From assembly GCF_003263785.1 (NCBI RefSeq), contig NZ_JYJK01000073.1:124001-188000 (forward strand): a stretch of 64,000 bases of DNA, written 5' to 3'. Positions 10,166 through 19,487 of the stretch are shown here, in pieces. The translations under genes and the position numbers were made by a program. The notes under the pieces were generated by a model. The model saw nothing but the letters and a program-made list of their open reading frames with translations, did no database searches and had not been told where the DNA came from. The DNA comes from Vibrio variabilis. GTDB lineage: Bacteria > Pseudomonadota > Gammaproteobacteria > Enterobacterales > Vibrionaceae. The stretch's first letter is position 1. Each line of letters starts with the position of its first letter.

Positions 10166-11535
10166 CTAAGCGAATCTAACCAGCTTCTTGTTTACAAACT
10201 CATCCAGTCCTAATCGACCTAGCTCACGACCAAATCCAGAATTTTTAATGCCACCAAACGGCAGGCACGCCTCCGACATTGAGAAGGTATTAATAAATGA
10301 CGCACCACATTCTAACGCTCCGGCGACCGCGGTAGCGCGATCGATGCTTTCTGAAATCACAGCAGAACTCAATCCATAAGAGCTATTGTTGGCTAGTTCA
10401 ACCGCTTCTTCATCACTACCAACGCGATAAACGACGGCAATAGGTCCAAACAACTCTTGGTCAAACACATCCATCTGCGGAGTAACATCGGCAAGTATCG
10501 TTGGTTTGAGCCATGCGCCTTCTAGCTCTTCAGATTCACCCCCAATACCAAACTAGCACCTTGTTCAACGGCATGCTGGACTTGCTTAAGTAAATAATCA
10601 CGCTCTTGAACACTCACGACTGGCGCATACCCGGTTTGAGGATCCATAGGATCGCCCGCCTCTAGACTACCCAGCGCTGCAGCAAACTTCTCCATGAACT
10701 CATCATAGACTTCATCAGCAACAATAAATCGCTTAGCACTGATGCAAACTTGGCCTGAATTGAACATCTTCGCGATGGCTGCCAGCTCCACCGCTTTATT
10801 GACGTCCGCATCAGCAAGTACGATAAACGGATCGTTGCCACCCAGCTCCATGACCACTTTTTTCAAATGCTTACCCGCCAATGCGGCAACACTCGATCCT
10901 GCTTTTTCACTTCCTGTTAGCGATACACCTTGTACTCGCTTGTCAGCAATGACAAGCTCAGACTGGCTAGAAGCCATAAACAGATGCTGAACCAACCCTT
11001 GTGGTGCCCCTGCCTCTTCAAATAGTTCAGTAATCGCCTTTGCACACTGAGGAACATTCGAAGCGTGTTTAAATACCACACTATTGCCGACCATCAAGTT
11101 CGGTGCGATAAAACGGATCACTTGATAGAACGGGAAATTCCACGGCATAACGCCGTAGATAACACCCAGCGGATGATTTTGAATTTCCGCACGGCCTGTA
11201 GCCACTTCTTCGATGGACTCAGGAGCAAGGAAACGCTCGCCGTGTTCAGCATAATAACGACAAATTTGCGCACAGAGGGGAAGTTCCAAGGCGACACCTT
11301 GGCTGTGCAATTTGCCCATTTCTGTCGTCATAAGAGCCGCATAGTGCTCTGCTCGCTCTTCTAACAACGAAGCAACGCGGGAAAGCAAAGCCGCTCGCTC
11401 CTGGTGACTCGTTGCTCTCCACGCTTTGAAAGCAGCCTGAGCTGTATCAATTCGTTCCACGACTTGAGCGTCTTGCCAAGTGTCGAACTGCTGTTCTATC
11501 TGATTGGTATATGGGTTTAATGTTCTAATCGCCAT
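10166..11535 (-). CDS. NAD(P)-dependent aldehyde dehydrogenase, succinate-semialdehyde type, one frameshift
   Basis: About 456 residues after repair. The Rossmann and catalytic elements are present: MPWNFPFYQVIRF, SLTGSEKAG, the general-base Glu in VVMELGGNDPF and the nucleophilic Cys in NSGQVCISAKRF. Length and the N-terminus NPYTNQ fit the Sad/YneI branch, which oxidises succinate semialdehyde and related aldehydes to acids. A base is missing from the C run at 10539-10543. The alternative frame resumes as GESEELEGAWLKPTILADVTPQMDV and ends normally. Substrate preference cannot be fixed from sequence alone. Confidence 0.88.
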
Positions 11536-12028
11536 GTTGTTTCTCCGGGGAAAGAATAAGTCGGAAAGTACCGACCAAAAATAGTTACGCTATTCGCGCT
11601 GTTTTTATTGTGAAAACAACATACACCCAGAAACAATCAAGAAACAACTAGGCAAACTTACATCAATTTGGAAATAACATGACTAAACGGCATGTTGTAT
11701 GAGATCTGTAAATAGGTAAAGTATCGCCGCTAATTTCAATGCATTGGAGCATCAGCATAAAGTATGAGTTTGTAGAAATAGGCACTTTGTCCGGCGGGTG
11801 TCACGTTCTAGGAACCCTATTGAGCAGATAAAAGAAACAACAGAGTAACACTTGATTTACATCAAAGACCCACATGACACTATTCCCTATCGTGGCGACA
11901 GGAAATTGTAAACACTGTGTAAAAGCTTTATACCCTGCTAGTGCTAGTAACGCTGAACTCCATATTTGAGACAGCGAGTACAACTTGGGTAGCAACCGCG
12001 GCGGCGGCTTGAGGTTAGTTAGATATTT
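11536..12028. other. 493-bp intergenic region, regulatory
   Basis: I see no convincing gene between the divergent aldehyde dehydrogenase and SirB2 genes. It holds the probable promoters of both, a small dyad GTCGG/CCGAC near 11571-11586, and a perfect FNR-type palindrome listed separately. Confidence 0.5.
11852..11865. promoter_or_regulatory. Perfect FNR-box
   Basis: TTGATTTACATCAA matches the FNR consensus TTGAT-N4-ATCAA at every defined position. It lies about 165 bp upstream of the SirB2 gene. A start site near 11900 would put it at -41.5, the usual activating position. Function is inferred from the match alone. Confidence 0.6.
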
Positions 12029-12409
12029 ATGTACACGCTTCTATTAAAAACACACGTCACATTGGCGTTACTTAGCTTCATCAGCTTCATCATTCGAGCT
12101 TGGTGGGGGTTTAGCCATTCAGCCCTGGTCGAAAACAAGTTCGCTCTGGTCATCCATCAAGTGCTTACCGCCTTTATGTTACTGAGTGCGGCAGGGCTTT
12201 GTATGACTATTGGGCAATTTCCATTATCAAACCCGTGGCTTACCGAGAAACTCGGATTGTTTATCGTTTATGCCATCAGCACTATGGTTATCTTCCAGTT
12301 CACACTCAAAAAGCGTACTCGATTGCTCGTGATGTTGATGACATGCGGAATATGGTTGACCATCTTTACCATAGGCAAAGCTCATGCCCCGCTGCTATTG
12401 GGACAATAG
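12029..12409 (+). CDS. SirB2-family membrane protein
   Basis: This small (126-residue) integral membrane protein has four hydrophobic segments and the SirB2 layout, beginning LLKTHVTLALLSFISFIIRAWW and including HQVLTAFMLLSAAG. SirB2 proteins are named from a Salmonella locus linked to invasion gene expression. Their biochemical role is unknown. It converges on the diguanylate cyclase gene, with only 9 bp between the stops. The upstream FNR-type site suggests oxygen control. Confidence 0.8.
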   Translation: MYTLLLKTHVTLALLSFISFIIRAWWGFSHSALVENKFALVIHQVLTAFMLLSAAGLCMTIGQFPLSNPWLTEKLGLFIVYAISTMVIFQFTLKKRTRLLVMLMTCGIWLTIFTIGKAHAPLLLGQ

Positions 12410-12418
12410 CAACTCCCT

Positions 12419-13609
12419 CTATGCGCTTGCGATGAGCTGAGCTTGTTCAGAAGCGATTTGAACACAGTTTCGACCCTCTTGCTTCGCTCGATATAAGGCT
12501 TTGTCTGCGCGAGCAACCAGTGCATCCCAACTTTCATCACAAAGGGACTCTGCGACACCAAAGCTGCAACTCACTTTGAAGGGCATACCATCAACGCGCA
12601 CGTGCTCCGCGACGCGTTTGCGCATGGACTCGGCAAGGAAGAGTGCAAAGTCCAAGGTTTGATTATTTAAAACAATAATGAATTCATCGCCACCAAACCG
12701 ATAAATGGCTTTGGGCGCATTCGACGTGCCTTTTATCTGCGACGCCACTGCCTTTATCACTTTGTCGCCGATAACGTGGCCATAGCGATCATTGATCAAT
12801 TTAAACCTGTCTATATCAAGCATAATAATGCTCTGTTTAGGCTTACCACCAGCTTCTGCCAGTGCCAACGTATAACTATCAAGAGCACGGCGATTACGCA
12901 GATTGGTCAGTGAATCGAAGTAAGACAGCGCATAAATATCATCCACCTGGCGAGCGTTGATCAGCCACAGCATACTAAAACTTGAGGCTACCGTTAAAAA
13001 GATGCTGAATAGAAACGTCAGTTTATGCACTAAGTCAGCATCCATAAATTGGAGAATCTCAGCACTGCCCCAGGTATATACACCCCGGAACAACATAAAC
13101 AACCCATAAAATCCAAACGTCGCAGCCATAGTAAAAACGGCTGGCTGGTAGTCTCTGTGTTTACCCACGATGACGACAAGCGCTGTTGCCAACGTAACGA
13201 CGGCGATGGAGAACGCACTAACCAAGATGCGTTGATTGATCGAGTTGGCTTCATAAGTGAAATAAAGATTGAGCACCAACACAACAGGAATAACCCAGCT
13301 GAAGCTATGTGCAAACTGCACTTGAACCCCGCGGAACTGGCACATGCCATGGAGGATCATATGAAAGGAGACGGCGACCAACGTGTTAGCAGCAACAATG
13401 GAGACCCAATCAGGAGCCAAACCGCGTAAACTTATTAATAACGGGCCTGCCCCCATAACCAATAGCGCGAATGCAAACAGTCTTATTCCCTTGGTTTTTT
13501 CTTGAGTCTGAGCGAATAACAGCAATCCAATGCAGTATATAACACTGAACAAAATCATCACAAAATTCAGCGTTCTCATATCAAGAGAAAAAGCAGCCAA
13601 TGTATCCAT
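12419..13609 (-). CDS. Membrane diguanylate cyclase (GGDEF)
   Basis: 396 residues: about seven transmembrane helices fill residues 1-220, then a GGDEF domain with LDIDRFKLINDRYGHVIGDK and the intact active-site motif RFGGDEFIIVL. It should make cyclic di-GMP from two GTP. The inhibitory I-site (RxxD five residues before GGDEF) is absent: the matching stretch reads SNAPKAIYR. Product inhibition may therefore be weak. The N-terminal sensor resembles no named ligand domain that I can identify. Start chosen at the ATG giving the first helix. Confidence 0.88.
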   Translation of the reverse strand: MDTLAAFSLDMRTLNFVMILFSVIYCIGLLLFAQTQEKTKGIRLFAFALLVMGAGPLLISLRGLAPDWVSIVAANTLVAVSFHMILHGMCQFRGVQVQFAHSFSWVIPVVLVLNLYFTYEANSINQRILVSAFSIAVVTLATALVVIVGKHRDYQPAVFTMAATFGFYGLFMLFRGVYTWGSAEILQFMDADLVHKLTFLFSIFLTVASSFSMLWLINARQVDDIYALSYFDSLTNLRNRRALDSYTLALAEAGGKPKQSIIMLDIDRFKLINDRYGHVIGDKVIKAVASQIKGTSNAPKAIYRFGGDEFIIVLNNQTLDFALFLAESMRKRVAEHVRVDGMPFKVSCSFGVAESLCDESWDALVARADKALYRAKQEGRNCVQIASEQAQLIASA

Positions 13610-14004
13610 TCACTTCCTAGCTTTATAGTTATTTCAATTACCACTGCAAATTAATAGCCCTGCAATCATCAGCAAATGCTATACAACCAGACAGCAAATA
13701 GGAATTAGTGAGTGTTTTTTGAGAAGCGCATCACTAATATTGTTATCAATACGTGCAGTTTTTCGACAGTATAGCGTTTAAGGAGAGGATTAATTTCGTT
13801 TGTTCAATGACATAATGATTATGTTTACATACAAGAAACTCAGTGAACAAAGGTGAGTGAATTCTTACACAGTGAGAACAGCTTCAGTCTGACACATAGT
13901 AGTTCAAAATATTGACGCGCATTTGTCCTCAATCGGACAGTGGCTTTACCTGGCTTGCAAGGTTCTGACAACATCATGGCTCAGCTAAGCTGAAATACGC
14001 AGGA

Positions 14005-14268
14005 TATACCCAAGTGACCTCAAGATGCCGAGTTCAGAGTGCTAGACAAGACTTATATTAAGGAGAATAGCCGCAGCAATGGACACCCATTACAAGGCTA
14101 TTTGACGCTGAGATAAGTCTTGTCTAGCACTCCCTGCGGGCGAGTTTGCTTGGCTTGTAGCCTTTGTTGGAGGTTTTCCGCATAGACCCACTATGCATTC
14201 AAACCTCCGCCGCGACTACAAGCCAAGCAAATCTCGCTGAACCGGCATCTTGAGGTTACTTGGGTATA
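14005..14268. repeat. 264-bp Vibrio-type palindromic repeat with nested stem-loops
   Basis: Outer arms TATACCCAAGTGACCTCAAG... (14005-14030) and its reverse complement (14243-14268) match at 25 of 26 positions. Inside are a perfect 19-bp inverted repeat (14038-14056 with 14113-14131) and a perfect 16-bp one (14145-14160 with 14216-14231), the latter enclosing GGAGGTTTT/AAACCTCC and GCATAG/CTATGC. No coding capacity is seen. The arm sequence resembles a repeat I associate with Vibrio genomes. It is probably a non-autonomous mobile repeat or RNA-structured element. The surrounding 13610-14293 gap has nothing else that I recognise. Confidence 0.8.
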
Positions 14269-14308
14269 AAGGGAATGGGACAATTCCAATTAATTGCAGG
14301 GGTTAATA

Positions 14309-14647
14309 ATGAACTTTACACAACAAGATACTGAAGCGCTTTACCGTGTCTGGATGTCACAAAAAGCAAAAATGCACATTACGCAAATGGAGGTGGCCAA
14401 ACGCCTCAACGTTAGTCAAATTGAGTTGTCCAATCGACTCAATGGCAACCAGCCTCTAGACGCCAATTTTGTCGATCGCTTTTGTCGCCTTCTGCATATC
14501 GACCCGTGCCATCACCTACCATCGATGCGCAGCCATTTTGTGGGTGAAACTGACCGAGTATTCAATACTCGCCTTACCGTCGACGGTGACATTACCAATA
14601 TTCGAGTCGATGGCAATCAAGTCACCATCGAATATCGGCTTCAATAA
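14309..14647 (+). CDS. Small XRE-like helix-turn-helix protein
   Basis: 112 residues from the ATG at 14309, which has CAGGGG just upstream; an in-frame TTG 15 bases earlier is less likely. A helix-turn-helix of the Cro/XRE kind is visible at about residues 20-60 (ITQMEVAKRLNVSQIELSNRL, then NFVDRFCRLLHIDP). The C-terminal 45 residues are beta-rich and resemble nothing that I recognise. It sits directly downstream of the palindromic repeat and converges on mepA. Target genes are unknown. Confidence 0.7.
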   Translation: MNFTQQDTEALYRVWMSQKAKMHITQMEVAKRLNVSQIELSNRLNGNQPLDANFVDRFCRLLHIDPCHHLPSMRSHFVGETDRVFNTRLTVDGDITNIRVDGNQVTIEYRLQ

Positions 14648-14655
14648 CAGTACCT

Positions 14656-15501
14656 TTAAGGCTCTGCCAATAGCGCGATACATTCTTGAAACTTAGGCTT
14701 TGATACGCGTTTTTTGGGCGGCGTTTTTTTAGTGACCTTGTCTTCAGATTTTTTCTTAGCTGGAATATAGGGTTTCCAAGATGCAAGCTCTTGTCCACAG
14801 CCATCTCCCGGTGGAGGAGGGTTTTGTGCTATGCACTTTCCTTCCCCTTCAGGGCAGTGCAATCTGACGTGAAAATGGTAGTAGTGCCCCCACCATGGAC
14901 GCACTTTACGAAGCCAATCTCTGTCCTTCCACTCTACTTCACAAAGCTGTTTTTTGATTAAAGGGTGAACAAAAATTCGCGCTACTCGCTCATCGACAGC
15001 GGCAACCTGGAGCAGTAGCTCGTGATTCGTCGTCCACTTATCTTGTTTGAAACGATACTTTTCAATGTCTACGACAGGATAAGGCTTGGGATCCGCCGCC
15101 TCTTCCGCATTAAGAGGGGCATTCGGAAGTCTTAGCCAAATATCAGCATCAAGCCCGGTTTGATGACTCGCGTGCCCAGAGGTAAATCGCCCTCCCCTTG
15201 GCATCGAAATATCGGCCACTAATAAGTGCCCTATACCTAGCTTATCTACGTTCCGAGCTAAATCGGTCAGGTAGGCAATCATATCTCGATGACCGTAGTA
15301 ACGGTTACGCTGTGATCGAATGACTTGATAACCCTCACCACTTAGGGAAAGTTGTTGTCCACCAGCTAAACAACCGTTGGCGTAACTGCCTATTGAATTG
15401 GACTCCCCTTCACTCGGCACCAACACTTCATCCCAAGAGCGCTGCAGAGCATGAACGTTGCACGATACAATGAACAATACTAGCCAAGCCAATTTTTCCA
15501 T
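14656..15501 (-). CDS. mepA: Penicillin-insensitive murein endopeptidase MepA
   Basis: 281 residues with an N-terminal signal peptide (cleavage after about VHA) for export to the periplasm. The LAS-peptidase metal motifs are clear: GHASHQTGLDADIW (His and Asp ligands, near residue 112) and HYHFHVRLHCP (near 205). Six or more cysteines are conserved. MepA cuts D-alanyl-meso-diaminopimelate cross-links in peptidoglycan and is not inhibited by penicillin. The C-terminal tail is Lys-rich (KKKSEDKVTKKTPPKKR) and longer than the catalytic core needs. Confidence 0.92.
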   Translation of the reverse strand: MEKLAWLVLFIVSCNVHALQRSWDEVLVPSEGESNSIGSYANGCLAGGQQLSLSGEGYQVIRSQRNRYYGHRDMIAYLTDLARNVDKLGIGHLLVADISMPRGGRFTSGHASHQTGLDADIWLRLPNAPLNAEEAADPKPYPVVDIEKYRFKQDKWTTNHELLLQVAAVDERVARIFVHPLIKKQLCEVEWKDRDWLRKVRPWWGHYYHFHVRLHCPEGEGKCIAQNPPPPGDGCGQELASWKPYIPAKKKSEDKVTKKTPPKKRVSKPKFQECIALLAEP

Positions 15502-15847
15502 GTCACTTCCTCGCTATGGATGCTGAGAAGACGTAGCTTAAGGATAGCGCGCTCAATAGAGCTTGCACACAATCAAACGCAAAACGATGGTGTACAACAA
15601 AGATGCGCTACGTCATTTCTCTTCTACATAAAGTGAAATGTTTCACAAAACCGGACTCAAGTTAGGGTTTCATAACTTGTTGTATTGCAGCTAATAACAG
15701 AACGCGCTACAAATAAATCACTCAGTTGATTAACCACCTCTGAGTCTACCACTCAAGTCGTCATTCCTTTTTTGAGGCTGCCACCTTTTTCGGGAGTGAC
15801 GACTTAACTTTTCCTTGGCGTTCAACCGCTACTTATATCGACCCTCA
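15502..15847. other. 346-bp intergenic region with a large hairpin
   Basis: No gene is seen. AAGTCGTCA (15755-15763) pairs with TGACGACTT (15797-15805), and T-rich stretches lie inside the loop and after it. This may terminate the adenine deaminase transcript on the minus strand. The rest probably holds the mepA promoter. Confidence 0.45.
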
Positions 15848-16855
15848 TTAAACCGCCGAATCTAAATAGTCCATCACTTTCTTTCGATAGGCTTGCTTTT
15901 GAGTATCGTTAATAAAGCTGGCGTCGATGGCATTAAGCGTAAATTGTGCGAGCTCCTCATGGGTTAAAAAGTGAGCCTGACTGACCGCGATAAAGTTGTC
16001 TGTCATATAGCCGCCAAAGTAGGCAGGATCATCTGAATTGATGGTCACTGCGACGCCTTTTCTTAGCAAGTCCACAATATTGTGTTCCTGCATGTCATCG
16101 AACACACGCAGCTTTATATTTGATAGTGGACACACCGTGAGAGGCATCTTAGACTCTATCAGCTGTGCCACCAGCGTCTCATTTTCAACGCAGCGGACAC
16201 CATGATCAACACGACTCACACCCAGCATCGTGATCGCATCTATAATGTTCTGGGCAGGCCCTTCTTCTCCCGCGTGAGCGACCGTCAAGAAGCCATGCTC
16301 TCTTGCCATCTGAAATACATGAGCAAACTTTTCAGGCGGGTGACCTTGCTCTGAAGAATCCAGCCCCACACCAATAATTTCATTTTTGTAAGGAATGGCT
16401 TGTTTGAGCGTTTCAATGGCCGCTTCCTCAGAAAGGTGACGCAAGAAGCACATAATCAATTGCGAGCTTATTTCCAGCTTCTGTTGGCCATCTTTTAACG
16501 CGCGTACAATTCCCTTGATTACGGTATCAAACGCGATCCCCCTATCAGTGTGGGTTTGTGGATCAAAAAAGATTTCTGTGTGAATCACGTTATCGTGCTG
16601 ACAACGCTCTAAATACGCCCAAGTGAGATCGTAAAAATCTTGCTCGGTTTGCAGTGCATTAGCGCCTTGATAGTAAATATCCAGAAATGACTGTAAATCA
16701 TCAAACTCATACGCTTTGCGAAGCGCGTCTGGGGAGTCGTACGGTATGTCGATTTGATTACGTTTTGCCAAATTGAACAGTAGTTCTGGTTCAAGAGAGC
16801 CTTCGATGTGAAGGTGTAGCTCGACTTTTGGGAGACCTTGAATAAATGCGTTCAT
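15848..16855 (-). CDS. Adenine deaminase (adenosine-deaminase superfamily)
   Basis: 335 residues. The metal-site motifs of the superfamily are present: HLHIEGS (residues 14-20), [10 protein letters not shown], the second-shell VDHGVR and NSDDPAYF. The stretch [14 protein letters not shown], with an SSE motif, separates adenine deaminases (Aah1-like) from true adenosine deaminases, which carry FDLAG.E here. I therefore assign adenine to hypoxanthine plus ammonia, in purine salvage. An adenine riboswitch in its leader supports this. Database entries may call it add. A second paralogue at 29177-30172 is the adenosine enzyme. Confidence 0.88.
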   Translation of the reverse strand: MNAFIQGLPKVELHLHIEGSLEPELLFNLAKRNQIDIPYDSPDALRKAYEFDDLQSFLDIYYQGANALQTEQDFYDLTWAYLERCQHDNVIHTEIFFDPQTHTDRGIAFDTVIKGIVRALKDGQQKLEISSQLIMCFLRHLSEEAAIETLKQAIPYKNEIIGVGLDSSEQGHPPEKFAHVFQMAREHGFLTVAHAGEEGPAQNIIDAITMLGVSRVDHGVRCVENETLVAQLIESKMPLTVCPLSNIKLRVFDDMQEHNIVDLLRKGVAVTINSDDPAYFGGYMTDNFIAVSQAHFLTHEELAQFTLNAIDASFINDTQKQAYRKKVMDYLDSAV

Positions 16856-16911
16856 ATACCACCTATTATGCTTATGAGAGCCGAAACGGCTTTTGGGGCT
16901 TGCGGATGCAC

Positions 16912-16983
16912 TTACTCTGAGTATAGGAACAGATGAAGAGAAATTTCTAACGCCAATACAAAGAGTAAAGACAGCAATGCCAT
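16912..16983 (-). CDS. Possible 23-residue leader peptide after the riboswitch
   Basis: A short frame starts 7 bases after the aptamer and reads [16 protein letters not shown]...YSE, strongly hydrophobic. A weak ribosome site (GAAGAG) overlaps the 3' strand of aptamer helix P1, so ligand binding could hide it. It may be chance. Conservation in related leaders would decide. Confidence 0.25.
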   Translation of the reverse strand: MALLSLLFVLALEISLHLFLYSE

Positions 16984-16990
16984 CCTAACT

Positions 16991-17057
16991 CTTCGTAATC
17001 AGCACTTTTCGGGAACTGGTAGAGACCCCCAAACCGTATTATTGGGGTTATACGAAG
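16991..17057 (-). promoter_or_regulatory. Adenine riboswitch aptamer
   Basis: Read on the minus strand, the 67-nt element folds as the purine aptamer. P1 is CTTCGTA paired perfectly with TACGAAG. P2 is closed by CCCCAA/TTGGGG, with loop L2 containing ATACGG. The invariant TCTACC junction follows, then P3 with loop CCGAAAA, whose CC can pair with the GG of L2. The specificity base in GATTACG is T (U74), the adenine form; guanine sensors have C. It aligns without gaps to my memory of the V. vulnificus add aptamer. It lies 135 nt before the adenine deaminase start and should turn expression on when adenine is abundant. Confidence 0.93.
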
Positions 17058-17128
17058 CTGTGGGGACTGTATCAAATGATTAAGGGTATTGGCAACCCAC
17101 AGCCCACCGCTATGCCCAAAAAATGTAG

Positions 17129-18526
17129 TTAGATTTCAAACGAGCCCGTTGTCGCCAATTCCTTAAACCAAACCCCATGTTTCTTAGGGATTCGATTACC
17201 AGTCTCTAAATCCAAGCGGAAGAAACCATAACGACGCTTAAACGAGTTCAACCAAGACCAGTTGTCGATAAAGGTCCACTGATGAACACCAAAGCAGTTT
17301 GAGCCCTCTTCAATTGCCTTGTGAAGCTGAACTAGATGCTCTTTCATTAAGCCGGTGCGGAATGAATCGTCAATCAGACCGTCGGCACCTGGCTCTCCCT
17401 CTGACTCTAAATCCATCGCAATACCGATTTCAGCAAGATACCAAGGAATGTTGCCGTAGTTCTCTTGGACATTTTTAGCGATATCATAGATAGCCGTCGG
17501 CAAGATTTCGTTATTATCACGATATGGATTGAATCGACCTTCTGGATTTACGTAGTTCTCGAAGTAGACCTCAGGCGTAAAGTAATCTAGGTCGTACTCA
17601 GCTTCACGCGCTTTCACGCGGCGCGGAACATAATAGTTAACACCTAGGAACTCAACCTTGGCGGTTGTAATCGCGGCAACCTCTTCCGCCGTTGCTTCAG
17701 GCGTTAACCCATGCTCAGCCAATACATCACACAGCTCTTGAGGAATTTCATTTTTCACCATTGGATCAAGGAAGCTGCGATTAAACAAAAGGTCTGCATA
17801 CCATGCTGCTTGTTTATCTTCTTGACTGTCGTTTCGCGTGTAAGACGGTGTTAGGTTAAGCACCACACCGATTTGCGAGTTTTCCAACTGCAACGCGTTA
17901 AAGCGGTGTACTGCTTTTGCGTGAGCGAGCATGATGTTGAAGGCCACTTGAACCGCGAGCTTACCATCCTTCTTGCATGGGTAATGGAAGTCATACAAGT
18001 AACCGCCTTCTACTGGCACGATTGGCTCGTTAAACGTAATCCAGTACTTCACTTTGTCACCAAAGAGTTTAAACGCCGTCTCTGCGTAGTCTGCAAACAG
18101 ATCGACCACTTTCTTTGACTCAAAACCGCCGAACTTTTCCTGAAGTTCTGCTGGCATATCAAAGTGATAGAGGTTCATCATTGGCTCAATGCCATTGGCG
18201 ATCATTTCATCAATGTAGTTGTTGTAGAACTCGACGGCGTCTTGGCAGACCTCGCCAGTTTCGTAGTCTTTGATCAGTCGAGACCACTGAATAGAAGTAC
18301 GGAACGAGTTGAAACCGACCTTTTTCATGTCCTGCACATCATCTTTGTAACGGTGATACGTATCCGTTACCGTTTGAGAGCCGATGCCACGATAAAAACG
18401 TTCTGGGCTTTGTTGATGCCAAAGATCCCAAATAGAGTCGTTGGCTTTATTTGTGGTGCCTTCTGTTTGAATCCCAGACGCAGCCGCGCCCCACAAAAAA
18501 TTTTGCGGAAAAGTGTATGTCGTCAT
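17129..18526 (-). CDS. GH1 glycosidase, probably 6-phospho-beta-galactosidase/glucosidase
   Basis: 465 residues, the standard GH1 length. The acid/base Glu is E167 in ITFNEPIVPV. The nucleophile is E366 in YLAEIGIAM, an unusual form of the usual ITENG. Near the C-terminus DNWSWLNSFKRRYGF replaces the Glu that binds unphosphorylated sugars with Ser424. Ser424, Arg431 and Tyr433 line up with the Ser, Lys and Tyr phosphate clamp of LacG-type 6-phospho-glycosidases. It is the last gene of an operon with two ROK kinases (4 bp after the second), which could supply the phosphorylated substrate. Confidence 0.8.
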   Translation of the reverse strand: MTTYTFPQNFLWGAAASGIQTEGTTNKANDSIWDLWHQQSPERFYRGIGSQTVTDTYHRYKDDVQDMKKVGFNSFRTSIQWSRLIKDYETGEVCQDAVEFYNNYIDEMIANGIEPMMNLYHFDMPAELQEKFGGFESKKVVDLFADYAETAFKLFGDKVKYWITFNEPIVPVEGGYLYDFHYPCKKDGKLAVQVAFNIMLAHAKAVHRFNALQLENSQIGVVLNLTPSYTRNDSQEDKQAAWYADLLFNRSFLDPMVKNEIPQELCDVLAEHGLTPEATAEEVAAITTAKVEFLGVNYYVPRRVKAREAEYDLDYFTPEVYFENYVNPEGRFNPYRDNNEILPTAIYDIAKNVQENYGNIPWYLAEIGIAMDLESEGEPGADGLIDDSFRTGLMKEHLVQLHKAIEEGSNCFGVHQWTFIDNWSWLNSFKRRYGFFRLDLETGNRIPKKHGVWFKELATTGSFEI

Positions 18527-18530
18527 CTTA

Positions 18531-19439
18531 CTAACCTTGTCTATTCAGAAAATGTTTCAAAGCGCCAATCAGGTTGGCGTCGTTACCAAATTGTGTCAGT
18601 GCGGGAACTGAGCGTATTCGAGCAATCGGGATGCTGGCGTGGAGCTCGTCCAGTTTGCGATTGATATTGTCAATTAATCGAGGGCTACGGCTGACCGCCC
18701 CTCCAAGAAGAATGCGTTTCGGATCCAAAGAGTACTGAACATTAAAGAGAATCGTTGCCAGATCGCCATACCATTGTTCGACCAACGGCAGTACGTCGTT
18801 ATCACCCTGTTCGTAGAGGGAAAATACTTTAACACCATCGAAACCCTCGACTTTTTGACGCTTAGCCATAGCCACGTTTTCAACAAGAGCACGAGTGGAT
18901 GCGGCGTTTGAATAGGTAATAGGCTGCCCTTCTTCAAAACGGAGTATGCAGTAGCCAAACTCCCCAGCATGCAAGTGCGTCCCTTTGATGACTCCACCAT
19001 CACGCACGATGGCACCACCTATCCCAGAGCCCAATACTAGCAGGCAAAACTCGTCATCTTCTTTTCCAGCTCCGAGCCAGTCTTCTGCAAGTGCCGCGCA
19101 GCAGCCATCGTTTTCTAGCTCAACGGGCAGGTGGAACCGAGCTTGGTATAAAGATCTCACATCGATATCGTGGATATAAGGTAGAGCACTTGCCCCTTCT
19201 ATCACCCCAGTATCCACATTGACCGCTCCGCAGGTACTTATCGCGATTCCTTTAAGTGCAAAGCGTTCAGCTAGCTCATTGAACTTGGGGGTAAATGTGT
19301 CTAGCCACTGCTCATAACTGTCAGCTTGGCTAGGGAGCGAGAATCGCTCATGAATTTGAGCATCACGCGACATGACGGCACCTTTCACCGAAGAGCCACC
19401 AAAGTCTAGAGTTAGAAACAGTTCGTCTTTTTGCGTCAT
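18531..19439 (-). CDS. ROK-family sugar kinase without zinc motif, BglK-like
   Basis: 302 residues. ATP-binding motif LTLDFGGSSVKGAV at the N-terminus, catalytic Asp in VELENDGCCAAL (near residue 107), and GSGIGGAIV. The CxCGxxGC zinc motif of glucokinase-type ROK proteins is missing, as in beta-glucoside kinase BglK, which phosphorylates cellobiose-type disaccharides at C6 after import. The pairing with a GH1 phospho-glycosidase 4 bp downstream fits that role. Substrate assignment is inference from context. Confidence 0.75.
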   Translation of the reverse strand: MTQKDELFLTLDFGGSSVKGAVMSRDAQIHERFSLPSQADSYEQWLDTFTPKFNELAERFALKGIAISTCGAVNVDTGVIEGASALPYIHDIDVRSLYQARFHLPVELENDGCCAALAEDWLGAGKEDDEFCLLVLGSGIGGAIVRDGGVIKGTHLHAGEFGYCILRFEEGQPITYSNAASTRALVENVAMAKRQKVEGFDGVKVFSLYEQGDNDVLPLVEQWYGDLATILFNVQYSLDPKRILLGGAVSRSPRLIDNINRKLDELHASIPIARIRSVPALTQFGNDANLIGALKHFLNRQG

Positions 19440-19487
19440 AGTGTTTTCATCAACTCGTTGGGTTTGTGAAGTAGTTAATCGCTGTAA

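Noticed and set aside
11801..11995. 64-residue minus-strand frame
   Set aside because: No ribosome site, no recognisable composition, and it covers the FNR-box region; taken as chance.
17058..17102. CTGTGGG/CCCACAG dyad as terminator of the GH1 gene
   Set aside because: The loop is long and no T-run follows; it may simply be the 5' part of the riboswitch leader.
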